Shown here piece by piece: positions 26,779-35,740 of a DNA stretch of 64,000 nucleotides; the first letter of the stretch is position 1, and each line of letters starts with the position of its first letter. A model generated the notes under the pieces. The model made no database searches and was not told where the DNA came from. It saw nothing but the letters and a program-made list of their open reading frames with translations. The stretch is from Bradyrhizobium tropiciagri (lineage in GTDB: Bacteria; Pseudomonadota; Alphaproteobacteria; Rhizobiales; Xanthobacteraceae), in assembly GCF_018130505.1 (NCBI RefSeq), contig NZ_JAFCKH010000008.1, positions 310,001 to 374,000 on the forward strand, in the 5' to 3' direction. A program made the position numbers and the translations under genes.

Positions 26779-27723
26779 ATGCTGTCGCGCACCGCCGAAA
26801 ACCTGTTCTGGCTGGCCCGCTATGTCGAACGCGCCGAATATCTGGCTCGCACCATCGACGCGACGCTGCGCGTCACCGCGCTGCCGGCGGCCTATGTCGG
26901 CAAGACCAATGAATGGGACTCCGCCCTGCTGACCGCCGGCGTCGGCGCCAGCTTCTACGACCACTACGAGGAAGCCAACGAGCGCAACGTCATCGAATAT
27001 CTGTCGTTCTCCGACGAGAATCCCTCCTCGATCAGGAACTGCATCGAGGCCGCGCGGCTCAACTCCCGCTCGGTGCGGACAGCGCTGACCTCGGAGATGT
27101 GGGACACCATCAACTCGGCCTGGATCGAGTTGCAGGCGGTGTGGAGCAAGGGCACCGGCAACCGCGAGGAATTGGCAAAATTCCTGCGCTTCGTGCAGGA
27201 GACCTCGCTGCGCTTCGACGGCTCGGCCTACCGGACCATGCTGCGCAACGACGCTTACTGGTTCTCGCGGCTCGGGGTGCATCTCGAGCGCGCCGACAAC
27301 ACCGCACGGATTCTCGACGTGAAGTATCACGTGCTGTTGCCCGAGGAGGAGCATGTCGGCGGCCCGCTGGATTACTACCAGTGGACCTCGATCCTGCGCT
27401 CGGTGTCGGCCACCACGGCCTATCACTGGGTTTACCGCGAGACCCTGAAACCCTGGCTGATCGCCGACCTCCTGATCCTCAACGACACGCTGCCGCGGTC
27501 GCTGGCGAGCTGCTACAGCAATCTGGTGCGCAATCTGGACCAGATCGGCGTCGCCTATGGCCGCCAGGGCGCCTCCCAGCGCCACGCCCGCGGCATCAGG
27601 AACCGGCTCGAGCACAGCCATATGGACGACATCTTCCAGCGCGGGGTGCATGAATTCATCCAGGAATTCATCACGGACAACTCACGGCTGGGCGAGATCA
27701 TCACCAAGCAGTACCTGATTTGA
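26779..27723 (+). CDS. Alpha-E domain protein (COG2307)
   Basis: A 314-residue all-helical protein beginning MLSRTAENLFWLARYVERAEYLARTIDATLR, the diagnostic alpha-E start. Further conserved parts are SSIRNCIEAARLNSRSVR and LGVHLERADNTARILDVKYHVLLP. The biochemical role is unproven. It is always met beside the permuted ATP-grasp gene, and here follows it by 8 bp, so it is probably an accessory to the ligase. No membrane segment or signal peptide. Confidence 0.93.
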   Translation: MLSRTAENLFWLARYVERAEYLARTIDATLRVTALPAAYVGKTNEWDSALLTAGVGASFYDHYEEANERNVIEYLSFSDENPSSIRNCIEAARLNSRSVRTALTSEMWDTINSAWIELQAVWSKGTGNREELAKFLRFVQETSLRFDGSAYRTMLRNDAYWFSRLGVHLERADNTARILDVKYHVLLPEEEHVGGPLDYYQWTSILRSVSATTAYHWVYRETLKPWLIADLLILNDTLPRSLASCYSNLVRNLDQIGVAYGRQGASQRHARGIRNRLEHSHMDDIFQRGVHEFIQEFITDNSRLGEIITKQYLI

Positions 27724-27730
27724 TCCATCC

Positions 27731-27831
27731 ACGTCTTGCTTTCGCCGGCGATTGGGACGAAAGACGTGGACGCCCGGGGCATCCGGCACGAAGACGCGCT
27801 TCGCGCTTTTGCCCGGGCAAGACGATCCCAA
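27731..27831. repeat. Palindromic repeat between alpha-E and transglutaminase genes
   Basis: Arms containing CCACGTCTT/AAGACGTGG are followed by a second hairpin GCCCGGG...CCCGGGC that encloses GCGCTTCGCGC. It occupies nearly all of the 124-bp gap in an otherwise compact operon. It could modulate transcript stability between the two genes. Confidence 0.65.
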
Positions 27832-27847
27832 AAGCGGTTGATCGACC

Positions 27848-28690
27848 ATGCGCCTGCGGATTGCCCATACCACCACCTATCGCTACGAGCCGGCGGCCTC
27901 GGGCGTGATCCAGATTCTGCGGATGACGCCGGGCAGCCATGACGGCCAGTATGTCGCCGAGTGGCAGATCGACGTCTCGACCGATTCCAAGCTGGACACG
28001 CACGAGGACGCGTTCGGCAACGTCACTCACGTGCTGACGCATGGGTCGATCGCCGACCTCACCATCCATTGCGAGGGCCTGGTCGAGACCCAGGACACCG
28101 GCGGCGTGCTGCGCGGCAGCGACGAGCGCTTTCCGCCGAGCCTATTCCTGCGCACGACAGCGCTGACCGACCTCAACCCGGCGATGACGACGTTGGTGCG
28201 CGAGCTGCGCTCGGAGGCCGGCAGCGACGTGCTCGGTTTCCTGCACGCGCTGATGGTGCGGATCTACGAGCACATGACCTTCGACGAGGACCCGACCAGC
28301 AGCACGACCTCGGCCTCCGAGGCGTTCGCGCTGAAGCGCGGCGTCTGCCAGGACTACGCGCACATCTTCATCGCCTGCGCGCGCGCCGGCGGCGTACCGG
28401 CGCGGTTCGTCTCCGGCCATTTCCTGCGCTCCGACGGGATGGTCAACCAGCAGGCCGGTCATGCCTGGGCCGAGGCGTTCGTGGCCGATCTCGGCTGGAT
28501 CGGCTTCGATGCCGCCAACGGCATCTGCACCACCGATGCCCACGCCCGCGTCGCGATCGGCCTCGACTATCTCGGCGCAGCTCCGGTCCGCGGCACCCGC
28601 TATGGCGGCGGTACCGAGACGCTGACCGTCGCCGTGAAAGTCGATCAGGCCGGCCGCCCCGGGCAATGGCAGAGCCAGACGCAGTCCTAG
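27848..28690 (+). CDS. Transglutaminase-like cysteine protease family protein
   Basis: A 280-residue protein. The N-domain (MRLRIAHTTTYRYEPAASGVIQILRMTPG) and the catalytic triad are clear: Cys in LKRGVCQDYAHIF, His in QQAGHAWAEAFV and Asp in GFDAANG. This bacterial transglutaminase-like family is predicted to cut or make isopeptide-type bonds. As the third part of the ATP-grasp/alpha-E set it may process the peptide tag made by the ligase. That role is inferred from the conserved gene neighbourhood. No signal peptide is present. Confidence 0.93.
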   Translation: MRLRIAHTTTYRYEPAASGVIQILRMTPGSHDGQYVAEWQIDVSTDSKLDTHEDAFGNVTHVLTHGSIADLTIHCEGLVETQDTGGVLRGSDERFPPSLFLRTTALTDLNPAMTTLVRELRSEAGSDVLGFLHALMVRIYEHMTFDEDPTSSTTSASEAFALKRGVCQDYAHIFIACARAGGVPARFVSGHFLRSDGMVNQQAGHAWAEAFVADLGWIGFDAANGICTTDAHARVAIGLDYLGAAPVRGTRYGGGTETLTVAVKVDQAGRPGQWQSQTQS

Positions 28691-28820
28691 GCTGCTCTCG
28701 CGCTCGCGTTGTCGTGTTCAAGGCGGCCTCTTGGCACACGCGGGAATCCTTAGCCCTCCACAATCGGCGGCCAAGGTGCGGACGCTGCGCAACTGCGCCC
28801 GATTGAAGAGAGTGTAACCC

Positions 28821-29663
28821 ATGGACCGCCGTCTTTTTCTTGCAACCACCCTGTTCACACTGGCGCGCATCCCGCATGCCACAGCAGCCGAGCGCTGGCA
28901 GACGCTGCCAGCAACACCGGCGCCGATCGCGGGGCGCAGCGCGCGCGCCGAGGTCGACGGGATCAGTCTGTTCCATGTCGAGACCGGTGAGGGCAGCCCG
29001 GTTGTGTTTCTCCATGGCGGGCTTTCCAATTCCGATTACTTCGGCCTGCAGGTGCCGGAGGTCGCGCGCCGGCATCGCGTGATTTGCGTCGACAGCCGTG
29101 GCCATGGCCGCAGCACGCGCAACACCCAGCCGTTCGGCTATGATCTGATGACTGACGATGTCGTGGCCCTGCTCGATCATCTGCAGATTCCGCGTGCGGC
29201 GATCGTCGGCTGGAGCGACGGCGCCATCATCGGCCTCGACATGGCGATGCGCCATCCCGATCGGGTCAGCCGCGTGTTCGCGTTCGGCGCCAACACCCAG
29301 ACGTCGGGCCTGAAGCCCGACATCGACAAGAACCCGACCTTCGCGCAGTTCATCGCGCGCGCAAGGACCGAGTATGAGCGGCTCTCGCCGACGCCGGGCG
29401 AATATGACCAGTTCCTGCAGCAGATCGAGAAAATGTGGGAGACCCAGCCGAACTGGACCGACGAGCAGCTGCGCGCGATCCGCGCCCCGGTGCTGATCGC
29501 CGACGGCCAGCATGACGAGGGCATCAAGCGCGAGCATACCGAATACATGGCGGCGACCATTCCGGGCGCCGGCCTGCTCATCCTGCCCAACGCCAGCCAC
29601 TTCGCGTTCCTGCAGGATCCTGCGCTGTTCAATGCGGCGCTGCTGGATTTCCTGGAGTCCTGA
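28821..29663 (+). CDS. Secreted alpha/beta hydrolase
   Basis: A 280-residue protein. The N-terminus MDRRLFLATTLFTLARIPHA with a site near ATAAERW looks like a signal peptide. The fold is marked by VVFLHGGLSNSDYF, CVDSRGHGRS, nucleophile elbow VGWSDGAI, a likely acid in LIADGQHDEG and His in NASHFAFLQDP. It probably acts in the periplasm on a small ester or similar substrate. It lies 130 bp after the transglutaminase gene and is not part of the usual Anbu set. Confidence 0.88.
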   Translation: MDRRLFLATTLFTLARIPHATAAERWQTLPATPAPIAGRSARAEVDGISLFHVETGEGSPVVFLHGGLSNSDYFGLQVPEVARRHRVICVDSRGHGRSTRNTQPFGYDLMTDDVVALLDHLQIPRAAIVGWSDGAIIGLDMAMRHPDRVSRVFAFGANTQTSGLKPDIDKNPTFAQFIARARTEYERLSPTPGEYDQFLQQIEKMWETQPNWTDEQLRAIRAPVLIADGQHDEGIKREHTEYMAATIPGAGLLILPNASHFAFLQDPALFNAALLDFLES

Positions 29664-29734
29664 GCGGAGCCGATGGCGCCATCAAGATTCTGCTATGAAC
29701 TTTGTTGATTCAAACCGGTGCAATGAGAGAAGCC

Positions 29735-30202
29735 ATGGCAACAGTCAAACTGCTCGCAGACGACGAACTTTCGCCAGACGCGCGCGCCGTCTTCGACGAC
29801 ATCCGCAACACGCGCAAGTCGGACTTCGTCAACAATTTCTGGCGCGCGCTGGCGCATGATCCGAAGACGCTGCGCCGGACCTGGGAGAGCATCAAGGAAG
29901 TGATGGCGCCGGGCACGCTCGATCCCAAGGTCAAGGAAATGCTCTATGTCGCGGTCTCGGTGGCCCATGGCTGCAGCTACTGCATCCATTCGCACACCGC
30001 GAGCGCCCGCGCCAAGGGCATGACCGACGCCGAGTATCAGGAAATGCTGGCGATCGTCGGCATGGCCGCGGAGACCAACCGGCTGGTCACCGCGCTCGGC
30101 GTGCCCGTGGACGAGGCGTTCCTGGTCGATGCAACGCCCGGGCGGGCTCAGGAGACGAGACGGATGCGTAGGATGGGTAGAGCGCAGCGAAACCCATCAT
30201 GA
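29735..30202 (+). CDS. Carboxymuconolactone decarboxylase / AhpD-like protein
   Basis: A 155-residue protein from ATG 29735 (GAGAGAAG upstream). The AhpD core is VAHGCSYCIHSHTASARAKGMTDAEYQEML, with the CxxC-x2-H redox or peroxidase site, so it may be a peroxidase partner or alkylhydroperoxide-type antioxidant rather than a decarboxylase. The last 11 residues (RMGRAQRNPS region) and the stop are encoded by a palindromic repeat (30168-30251), so the native C-terminus has been replaced. Confidence 0.88.
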   Translation: MATVKLLADDELSPDARAVFDDIRNTRKSDFVNNFWRALAHDPKTLRRTWESIKEVMAPGTLDPKVKEMLYVAVSVAHGCSYCIHSHTASARAKGMTDAEYQEMLAIVGMAAETNRLVTALGVPVDEAFLVDATPGRAQETRRMRRMGRAQRNPS

Positions 30203-30251
30203 CGCGGGTGACGTCGAAGTGATGGGTTTCGCTGCGCTCTACCCATCCTAC
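30168..30251. repeat. 32-bp perfect inverted repeat (REP/MITE-like) with 20-nt loop
   Basis: Arms 30168-30199 and 30220-30251 are exact reverse complements over 32 bp, beginning GTAGGATGGGTAGAGCGCAG. The left arm lies inside the AhpD-like gene and supplies its final codons; the stop codon is in the loop. The hairpin would also separate this gene from the convergent binding-protein gene. Confidence 0.95.
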
Positions 30252-30258
30252 ACATCGC

Positions 30259-31854
30259 TTACTGATCCAGCCATACGTCCTCAAAGCGGAGGTTGTTGTA
30301 CTGGCTGTTGTCGTGCGGATGAAAATTCCTGACATAGGGCTGCCAGCAATTTGCGGCCGATGAGTGCAGGATGATCGGCCGTGCCGCGTCCTCGACCAGC
30401 AGGCGCTCGATGTCGAACACGATCTTGCGGCGCTTGTCCTTGTCGAGCTCGCGCGACTGCGCAGCGAGCAGCTTGTCGACATCGGCATTGCAATACTGCG
30501 TGTAATTGCGCTCGGAGTTGCAGGAATAGTTCTCGACGAGATTGCCGTCGGGATCGTCGACGCTGACGCCGGTGATGTTGAGGCCGATCGTGTAATCCTT
30601 GCGCTGCAGCCGTGAATACCAGCGCGGCGTATCCAGGATGTCGAGCTCAGCCTGGATGTAGATCTTCCTGAGCTGATCGGCGAGGATCACCGCCGGATCG
30701 CGATAGGTCGGCAGGTTGCGGGTCTGGATCTTGATCGAGAGCGGCTTGGCGTCGCTGTAGCCGAGCTTCTGCATGATGGCCTGCGCTTCGGCGAGGTTCT
30801 TCGCAGTATCGGGACCATAGCCGGTCAGCGTCGAAAGCTGCTCGGCCGGCATGCCCCACTCGCCTTCCGGCTTGGCCAGCATCGCGCCGCCGAGCCGCGC
30901 GCCGCCCTCGAACAGGATGGTGTTGAAGGCCTTGCGGTCCAGCGCCAGCGACATCGCGTGGCGAATATCGGCATTGTCGAACGGCGGATTGACGCGGTTG
31001 ACCATCAGGTTGATCTGGGTGTTGGTCGCCGTCATCTCGCAGATCGCATTCGGCGCCCGCGCTTTGACGTCCTTCATCAGGGGAATGCTGACGTCGGAGG
31101 GAAAGGTGATGTCGAAGTCGCCGGTCGCGAACGCCAGCATGCGGGTGGCGCGGCTGTCGATGGTGCGCACGGCGATCTCGTCGAGATACGGCCGGTCCTT
31201 CTTGAAGTAATCGGGGTTGCGCACCAGACGGATCTGGTCGCCACGGCGGAACTCGACGAATTTGAACGGTCCGGTGCCGACCGGCTTGGTGCGCATCACC
31301 TGCTGCGGCACGTGGCAGGGATAGACCACCGAGAAGGCGCTGGCGAGCAGCGCCAGCAGGCCCGGCTGCGGCTCGGTCAGTTCGAACGTCGCCTCATCGT
31401 CGCCATTGATACTGACGTCCTTGAGCTTGGTGTACCAGACCTTGCGCGGATTGCGCTTGAAGTCCTGGGTCTCGGCCTTGCCGATCAGCATCCGCCACGT
31501 GCATTGCACGTCCTTCGCGGTGAAGGGCTGGCCGTCGTGCCATTTCACGCCGTGGCGCAGCTTGAAGGTGAGCTTGGTGCTGGTCGGATCCCACGACCAG
31601 CTTTCGGCGAGATCCGGAATTACCGTGTCGATCGATTCATGCACCTTGGCCGGATCGAACATCACGAGATTGTTGAACACCGCCGCGAACGGCATCACCG
31701 AGGCGATGGTGGATTCTTCCAGCAGCGAGGTCGAGGGCGGATTGTCATTGTGATAGAGCCGTAAGGTGCCGCCCTTCTTCTGGGCCGCTGCCGGGCTCGC
31801 CGCCATTGTTGCGATGCCCAATGCCGCGACGCACGCGGCCAGTCTGAGCCCCAT
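30259..31854 (-). CDS. Peptide-type ABC transporter substrate-binding protein (SBP_bac_5), orphan
   Basis: A 531-residue periplasmic protein from ATG 31854, preceded by GGGGAGGCGAGA. The signal peptide runs MGLRLAACVAALGIATMAASPAAAQ. The family signature LTFKLRHGVKWHDGQPFTAKDVQCTWR and the rest of the cluster-5 body follow. No permease or ATPase gene is nearby, so it must use a transporter encoded elsewhere, possibly the Dpp-type system at 9716-13200. It interrupts the region between the transglutaminase and Anbu genes and faces the opposite way. Confidence 0.92.
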   Translation of the reverse strand: MGLRLAACVAALGIATMAASPAAAQKKGGTLRLYHNDNPPSTSLLEESTIASVMPFAAVFNNLVMFDPAKVHESIDTVIPDLAESWSWDPTSTKLTFKLRHGVKWHDGQPFTAKDVQCTWRMLIGKAETQDFKRNPRKVWYTKLKDVSINGDDEATFELTEPQPGLLALLASAFSVVYPCHVPQQVMRTKPVGTGPFKFVEFRRGDQIRLVRNPDYFKKDRPYLDEIAVRTIDSRATRMLAFATGDFDITFPSDVSIPLMKDVKARAPNAICEMTATNTQINLMVNRVNPPFDNADIRHAMSLALDRKAFNTILFEGGARLGGAMLAKPEGEWGMPAEQLSTLTGYGPDTAKNLAEAQAIMQKLGYSDAKPLSIKIQTRNLPTYRDPAVILADQLRKIYIQAELDILDTPRWYSRLQRKDYTIGLNITGVSVDDPDGNLVENYSCNSERNYTQYCNADVDKLLAAQSRELDKDKRRKIVFDIERLLVEDAARPIILHSSAANCWQPYVRNFHPHDNSQYNNLRFEDVWLDQ

Positions 31855-32082
31855 TCTCGCCTCCCCTGACTTTCTTGTTCTTGTCACCTCGTGCGGGCAA
31901 GTCGAGCACAGAGCGAAGCCCGTCGCAATCGCCGGAGCCTGCTCTCATTGCCGGATGCGCGCAGCGCAGACCGCCAGGCGAGACCAGGGCGCGAGGCTGT
32001 CCCAAGGTTCCGGATCGCCTGATGAACCTCGCCGGTAATCGCCGCAACTAAGGAGCAGTTGCCCTAACGAACGCCCATTTCG

Positions 32083-32535
32083 ATGACCGCCTCTGTTGCA
32101 CAAAACCGCCGGCTTGGAATCATCGGCAGCATCGTCGGCCTGCTGGCCCTGATGGCGGCCGTTTTGCCGCAGTGGGTGATCCCCATGGTCGCGCCCCCGC
32201 CGCCGGTCGATCAGGTCGTGGTCGACACCGGATCGCGCGTGAAGGACCGCCTCGTTGCGCGTCTCAAGGGCGTCGAGTACCAGGCGCCTCACCGCGAGCC
32301 GTCGCTCGGCAGTCGCCTGCACGGCAACTTATCGCTGGCCGCGATCTCGCTCGGCCTGCTGGCGATTGCGTTCGCCGTTTTCTCGGTGATCTTCCGCGAG
32401 GAGAAGCTGCTGGCCGGTGTGTCCGCCACCCTCGGCGTGTGCGCGATCGCCGTCGAGGTGTCGATGTTCCTGATCGGCATCCTGTTCATTCTCGCGATCC
32501 TCTACATCGTGTCGAACATGCTGAGCTGGTTCTGA
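32083..32535 (+). CDS. Small integral membrane protein, unknown function
   Basis: A 150-residue protein from ATG 32083. Hydrophobic segments are GIIGSIVGLLALMAAVLPQW, LAAISLGLLAIAFAVFSVIF and a long GVCAIAVEVSMFLIGILFIL segment that may be one or two helices. The loop between the first two is polar (DTGSRVKDRLVARLKGVEY). No known motif. It lies 150 bp before the Anbu gene on the same strand and could share its transcription, but no link in function is visible. Confidence 0.78.
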   Translation: MTASVAQNRRLGIIGSIVGLLALMAAVLPQWVIPMVAPPPPVDQVVVDTGSRVKDRLVARLKGVEYQAPHREPSLGSRLHGNLSLAAISLGLLAIAFAVFSVIFREEKLLAGVSATLGVCAIAVEVSMFLIGILFILAILYIVSNMLSWF

Positions 32536-32685
32536 CCCGCCTGTAAACGCGCGATCGAGCCCCCGTCCCAGGGGCGGTTTCCCCCGTTTGCCGGCCGTCC
32601 CGCAGCGGGGAATTGGGGTTGGATGACCCGGCGAAATTGGCTACTAGTTTCCCGCCGAGAAACTCGGGCCGTTCGGGGACTGGAA

Positions 32686-33447
32686 ATGACCTATTGCTGC
32701 GGAATTCTGGTGCGTGACGGCCTCGTCATGATCGCGGACACCCGCACCAATGCGGGCCTCGACAACGTCTCGACCTTCCGCAAGCTGCACATCTTCGAAC
32801 AGCCCGGCGAGCGCATCATGGCGATCGCCAGCGCCGGCAACCTCGCGATCAGCCAGTCGGTGCTCTCGACCCTGACCGAGGGGATGGACAACCCCGAGAC
32901 CGGCGAGCGCGAAACGCTGATGAACGCGCCGACCATGTTCCAGGCGGCGCAGCGGATCGGCCGCGCCATCCGCGCCGTGCACGCCACCGAGGGCGACGCG
33001 CTGCGCGCGGAGGATATCTCGTTCGACGTCTCGTTCCTGTTCGGCGGCCAGATCAAGGGCTCGCGGATGCGCCTGTTCATGGTCTACACCGCCGGCAATT
33101 TTATCGAATGCACCACCGACACGCCCTACTTGCAGATCGGCGAGCACAAATACGGCAAGCCGGTGCTCGACCGCGCCATGCATTACGATGTCGAATTGTA
33201 TGAGGCGCTCAAGACGGGGCTGATCTCGATGGATTCGACGATGCGCTCCAACCTCGGCGTCGGCCTGCCGATCGACGTGCTGGTGGTGCGCACCGATGCC
33301 TGCGAGGCCGACCTCAACCACCGTATCGAGGCCGGCGAGCCCTATTTCCACGATTTGCGCTCGCGCTGGTCGGCGGCGCTGCGCGCGGCGCACCAGAACA
33401 TCCCACGGCCGCCCTACAAGAACGAAACCGAAGCAAAAACCAAGTAA
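32686..33447 (+). CDS. Anbu (BPH) proteasome-type protease
   Basis: A 253-residue protein from ATG 32686 ([20 protein letters not shown]). Removing Met exposes the catalytic Thr1, as in proteasome beta subunits. Asp in ADTRT and Lys in FRKLH fit the Asp17/Lys33 positions. Anbu assembles in open rings and is usually encoded with ATP-grasp, alpha-E and transglutaminase genes. Those are here but 4 kb upstream, with five unrelated features between. It may degrade or trim peptide-tagged targets. An SDR gene follows 11 bp after the stop. Confidence 0.95.
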   Translation: MTYCCGILVRDGLVMIADTRTNAGLDNVSTFRKLHIFEQPGERIMAIASAGNLAISQSVLSTLTEGMDNPETGERETLMNAPTMFQAAQRIGRAIRAVHATEGDALRAEDISFDVSFLFGGQIKGSRMRLFMVYTAGNFIECTTDTPYLQIGEHKYGKPVLDRAMHYDVELYEALKTGLISMDSTMRSNLGVGLPIDVLVVRTDACEADLNHRIEAGEPYFHDLRSRWSAALRAAHQNIPRPPYKNETEAKTK

Positions 33448-33458
33448 GAGGAAACCAG

Positions 33459-34220
33459 ATGTCTGAGGCCACCAACAAGATCGCGCTCGTCACCGGTGCC
33501 GGCACCGGCGTCGGACGCGCGGCATCGCTCGCACTGATGAACGCAGGCTACACCGTCGTGCTCGCCGGGCGGCGCCTGGAGATGCTGGAGGAGACCGCCA
33601 AGCTCGGCCCCGCCGGCAAGAGCCTCTGCGTCAGCGCCGACATGACGAGCCCCGCCGCGATCGCCGCGCTGTTCGACAAGGTGAAGGCGACCTACGGCCG
33701 GCTCGACGTGCTCTTCAACAATGCCGGCATGGGCGCGCCGCCGGTGAATTTCGAGGACCTGTCGCTGGAGCAGTGGCAGGCGGTGGTCAACACCAACCTC
33801 ACCGCGCCGTTCCTGTGCACGCAGCACGCCTTCCGCATCATGAAGGACCAGACCCCGCGCGGCGGCCGCATCATCAACAACGGCTCGATCTCGGCGCATG
33901 CGCCGCGGCCGTTCTCGTCTGCCTACACCTCCACCAAGCACGCCATCACCGGCCTGACCAAGGCCTCCAACCTCGACGGCCGCATGTATGACATCGCGGT
34001 CGGCCAGGTCGACATCGGCAACGCCGCAACCCCGATGACCGACCGCATGGTCAACGGCCCCGGCGTGCTGCAGCCCGACGGCACCACCAAACACGAGCCG
34101 CGCATGGATGCGAAGGCGGTCGGCGACGCCGTCGCCTACATGGCCGGCCTGCCGCTCGACGCCAACGTGCTGTTCATGACGGTCATGGCGACGAAGATGC
34201 CGTTCGTCGGCCGGGGCTGA
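33459..34220 (+). CDS. SDR family oxidoreductase
   Basis: A 253-residue short-chain dehydrogenase. Cofactor motif [12 protein letters not shown] (TGxxxGxG), NNAG ([13 protein letters not shown]), catalytic Ser in [12 protein letters not shown] and YTSTKHA with the Tyr and Lys of YxxxK. AAGAGGAAACCAG precedes the ATG. It uses NAD(P)H to reduce or oxidise a small alcohol or carbonyl in the cytoplasm; substrate unknown. It follows the Anbu gene by 11 bp and is probably cotranscribed. A composite repeat follows the stop. Confidence 0.93.
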   Translation: MSEATNKIALVTGAGTGVGRAASLALMNAGYTVVLAGRRLEMLEETAKLGPAGKSLCVSADMTSPAAIAALFDKVKATYGRLDVLFNNAGMGAPPVNFEDLSLEQWQAVVNTNLTAPFLCTQHAFRIMKDQTPRGGRIINNGSISAHAPRPFSSAYTSTKHAITGLTKASNLDGRMYDIAVGQVDIGNAATPMTDRMVNGPGVLQPDGTTKHEPRMDAKAVGDAVAYMAGLPLDANVLFMTVMATKMPFVGRG

Positions 34221-34226
34221 TCTTCC

Positions 34227-34391
34227 CCTTCTCCCCGCTTGCGGGGTCGAGACGAACGAAGCTCGCTCTTAGAAGGTCGGGATGAGGGGGAGTCTCCACG
34301 AGTGCGGTGAGAGACGACTCGCGGAGAGTCCCCCTCACCCGGATTGCATCTGACGATGCGATCCGACCTCTCCCCGCAAGCGGGGCGAGGT
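34227..34391. repeat. Composite repeat with CTCCCCGC/GCGGGG arms, copy 3
   Basis: It starts CTTCTCCCCGCTTGCGGGG, contains AAGGTCGGGATGAGGGGGAGTC and GAGTCCCCCTCACCCGGAT, and ends CGACCTCTCCCCGCAAGCGGGGCGAGG. The order matches 23689-23840. It lies between convergent SDR and MFS genes. Confidence 0.8.
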
Positions 34392-34402
34392 AAGAGGCCG
34401 CC

Positions 34403-35626
34403 CTACTCCAGCTTCTCGACGTCGCGCAGCGTCGGGAACAGCTTCATCCAGAGCAGCGCGATCGCGACGGTGGCGACGCCGCCGAGCACGGCTGATGGCA
34501 CCGTGCCGAGCAATGCCGCGGTGACGCCGCTCTCGAACTGGCCGAGCTGGTTGGAGGCGTTGATGAACAGGAAGTTCACCGCGCCGACGCGGCCGCGCAT
34601 CTCGTCCGGCGTCGCCAGCTGCACCAGCGAGAAGCGGATCACGACGCTGATCGTGTCGGCGGCGCCGAGCACCGCGAGCGCCAGCGCCGACAGCCACATC
34701 CATTGCGACAGCGCGAACACCACCGTCGCGACGCCGAACACGATCACCGCCTGGAACATGCGCATCCCGACGCGGCGGTTGATGGTGTGCCGCGCCAGCA
34801 CCATCGTCATCAGCAGCGCGCCGACCGCGGGCGCCGCGCGCAGCACGCCGAGGCCGAGCGGTCCGGCCTGCAGGATATCGCGCGCATAGATCGGCAGCAG
34901 CGCGGTGACGCCGCCGAACAGCACCGCAAACAGGTCGAGCGAGATGGTGCCGAGGATCGCCGGATTGCTGCGCACGAAGCGGACGCCGGCGTACACATCG
35001 TCCGACGACGGGCTGTCCTTGACCGGCGCCTGCTGCAGCCGCCCGATGCCGCTGGTCAAGAGCGCGCCGAACAGCCAGAACACCATCATCACGCCATAGG
35101 GCGCGCTCGGCATCAGCGCATAGGCGAAGCCGCCGAGCGCCGGCCCGGTGATGGTCGCGATCTGCGCCGCACCGCTCGAGATCGCGGTCGCCCGCTGCAG
35201 CGAGCCCTGCGGTGCGATCAGCGGCAGCAGCGCGGCGGTCGCCGGGCTCTCGAACGCCCCGGCAATTCCGAGCACGAAGCTCGCAATGAAGATCTGCACC
35301 TCGGAGATCGTCCCGGCGAAGGTGCTGACGCCGAGCAACAGCGCGGTCAGCGCTTCCGCGAACTGGCAGACCTGTACCACGCGCTTGCGCTCGAAGCGGT
35401 CGGCGGCATGGCCGGCGACGAACACCAACAGCGCCGTCGGCAGAAACTGGATCAGCCCGACCATGCCGAGGTCGAAGGCGCTGCCGGTCAGCTCATAGAC
35501 CTGCCAGCCGATCGCCACCGCGCCGATCTGGCTCGAGAAGCGCGACAGGCTGCGCGACGACAGGAAGAACAGGAATGGCCTGTGGCCGAGCAGATCGCGG
35601 GCGCGGGCAGGCGTGGTGGAGGACAT
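34403..35626 (-). CDS. MFS transporter (DHA3/EntS-like)
   Basis: A 407-residue membrane protein from ATG 35626 with about 12 hydrophobic segments. Family features are LSSRSLSRFSSQIGAVAIGWQVYELTG at helix 1 and GHAADRFERKRVVQVCQ (MFS loop 2-3 motif), with a repeat-like RHTINRRVGMRM in the second half. The sequence resembles EntS-type exporters of siderophores or drugs. Its substrate is unknown. It is divergent from the nucleoside transporter gene with 114 bp between the starts. Confidence 0.9.
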   Translation of the reverse strand: MSSTTPARARDLLGHRPFLFFLSSRSLSRFSSQIGAVAIGWQVYELTGSAFDLGMVGLIQFLPTALLVFVAGHAADRFERKRVVQVCQFAEALTALLLGVSTFAGTISEVQIFIASFVLGIAGAFESPATAALLPLIAPQGSLQRATAISSGAAQIATITGPALGGFAYALMPSAPYGVMMVFWLFGALLTSGIGRLQQAPVKDSPSSDDVYAGVRFVRSNPAILGTISLDLFAVLFGGVTALLPIYARDILQAGPLGLGVLRAAPAVGALLMTMVLARHTINRRVGMRMFQAVIVFGVATVVFALSQWMWLSALALAVLGAADTISVVIRFSLVQLATPDEMRGRVGAVNFLFINASNQLGQFESGVTAALLGTVPSAVLGGVATVAIALLWMKLFPTLRDVEKLE

Positions 35627-35740
35627 GATTGAGCCGTGACGGACCGCCTGCAACTTGTCAATGGCTACGGTTGCAACGCGAAACAGCATTGCGCTGCGCG
35701 AGGTCCTTGACATAATCCCGCGAGGTTTTTCGGGGGCGTG

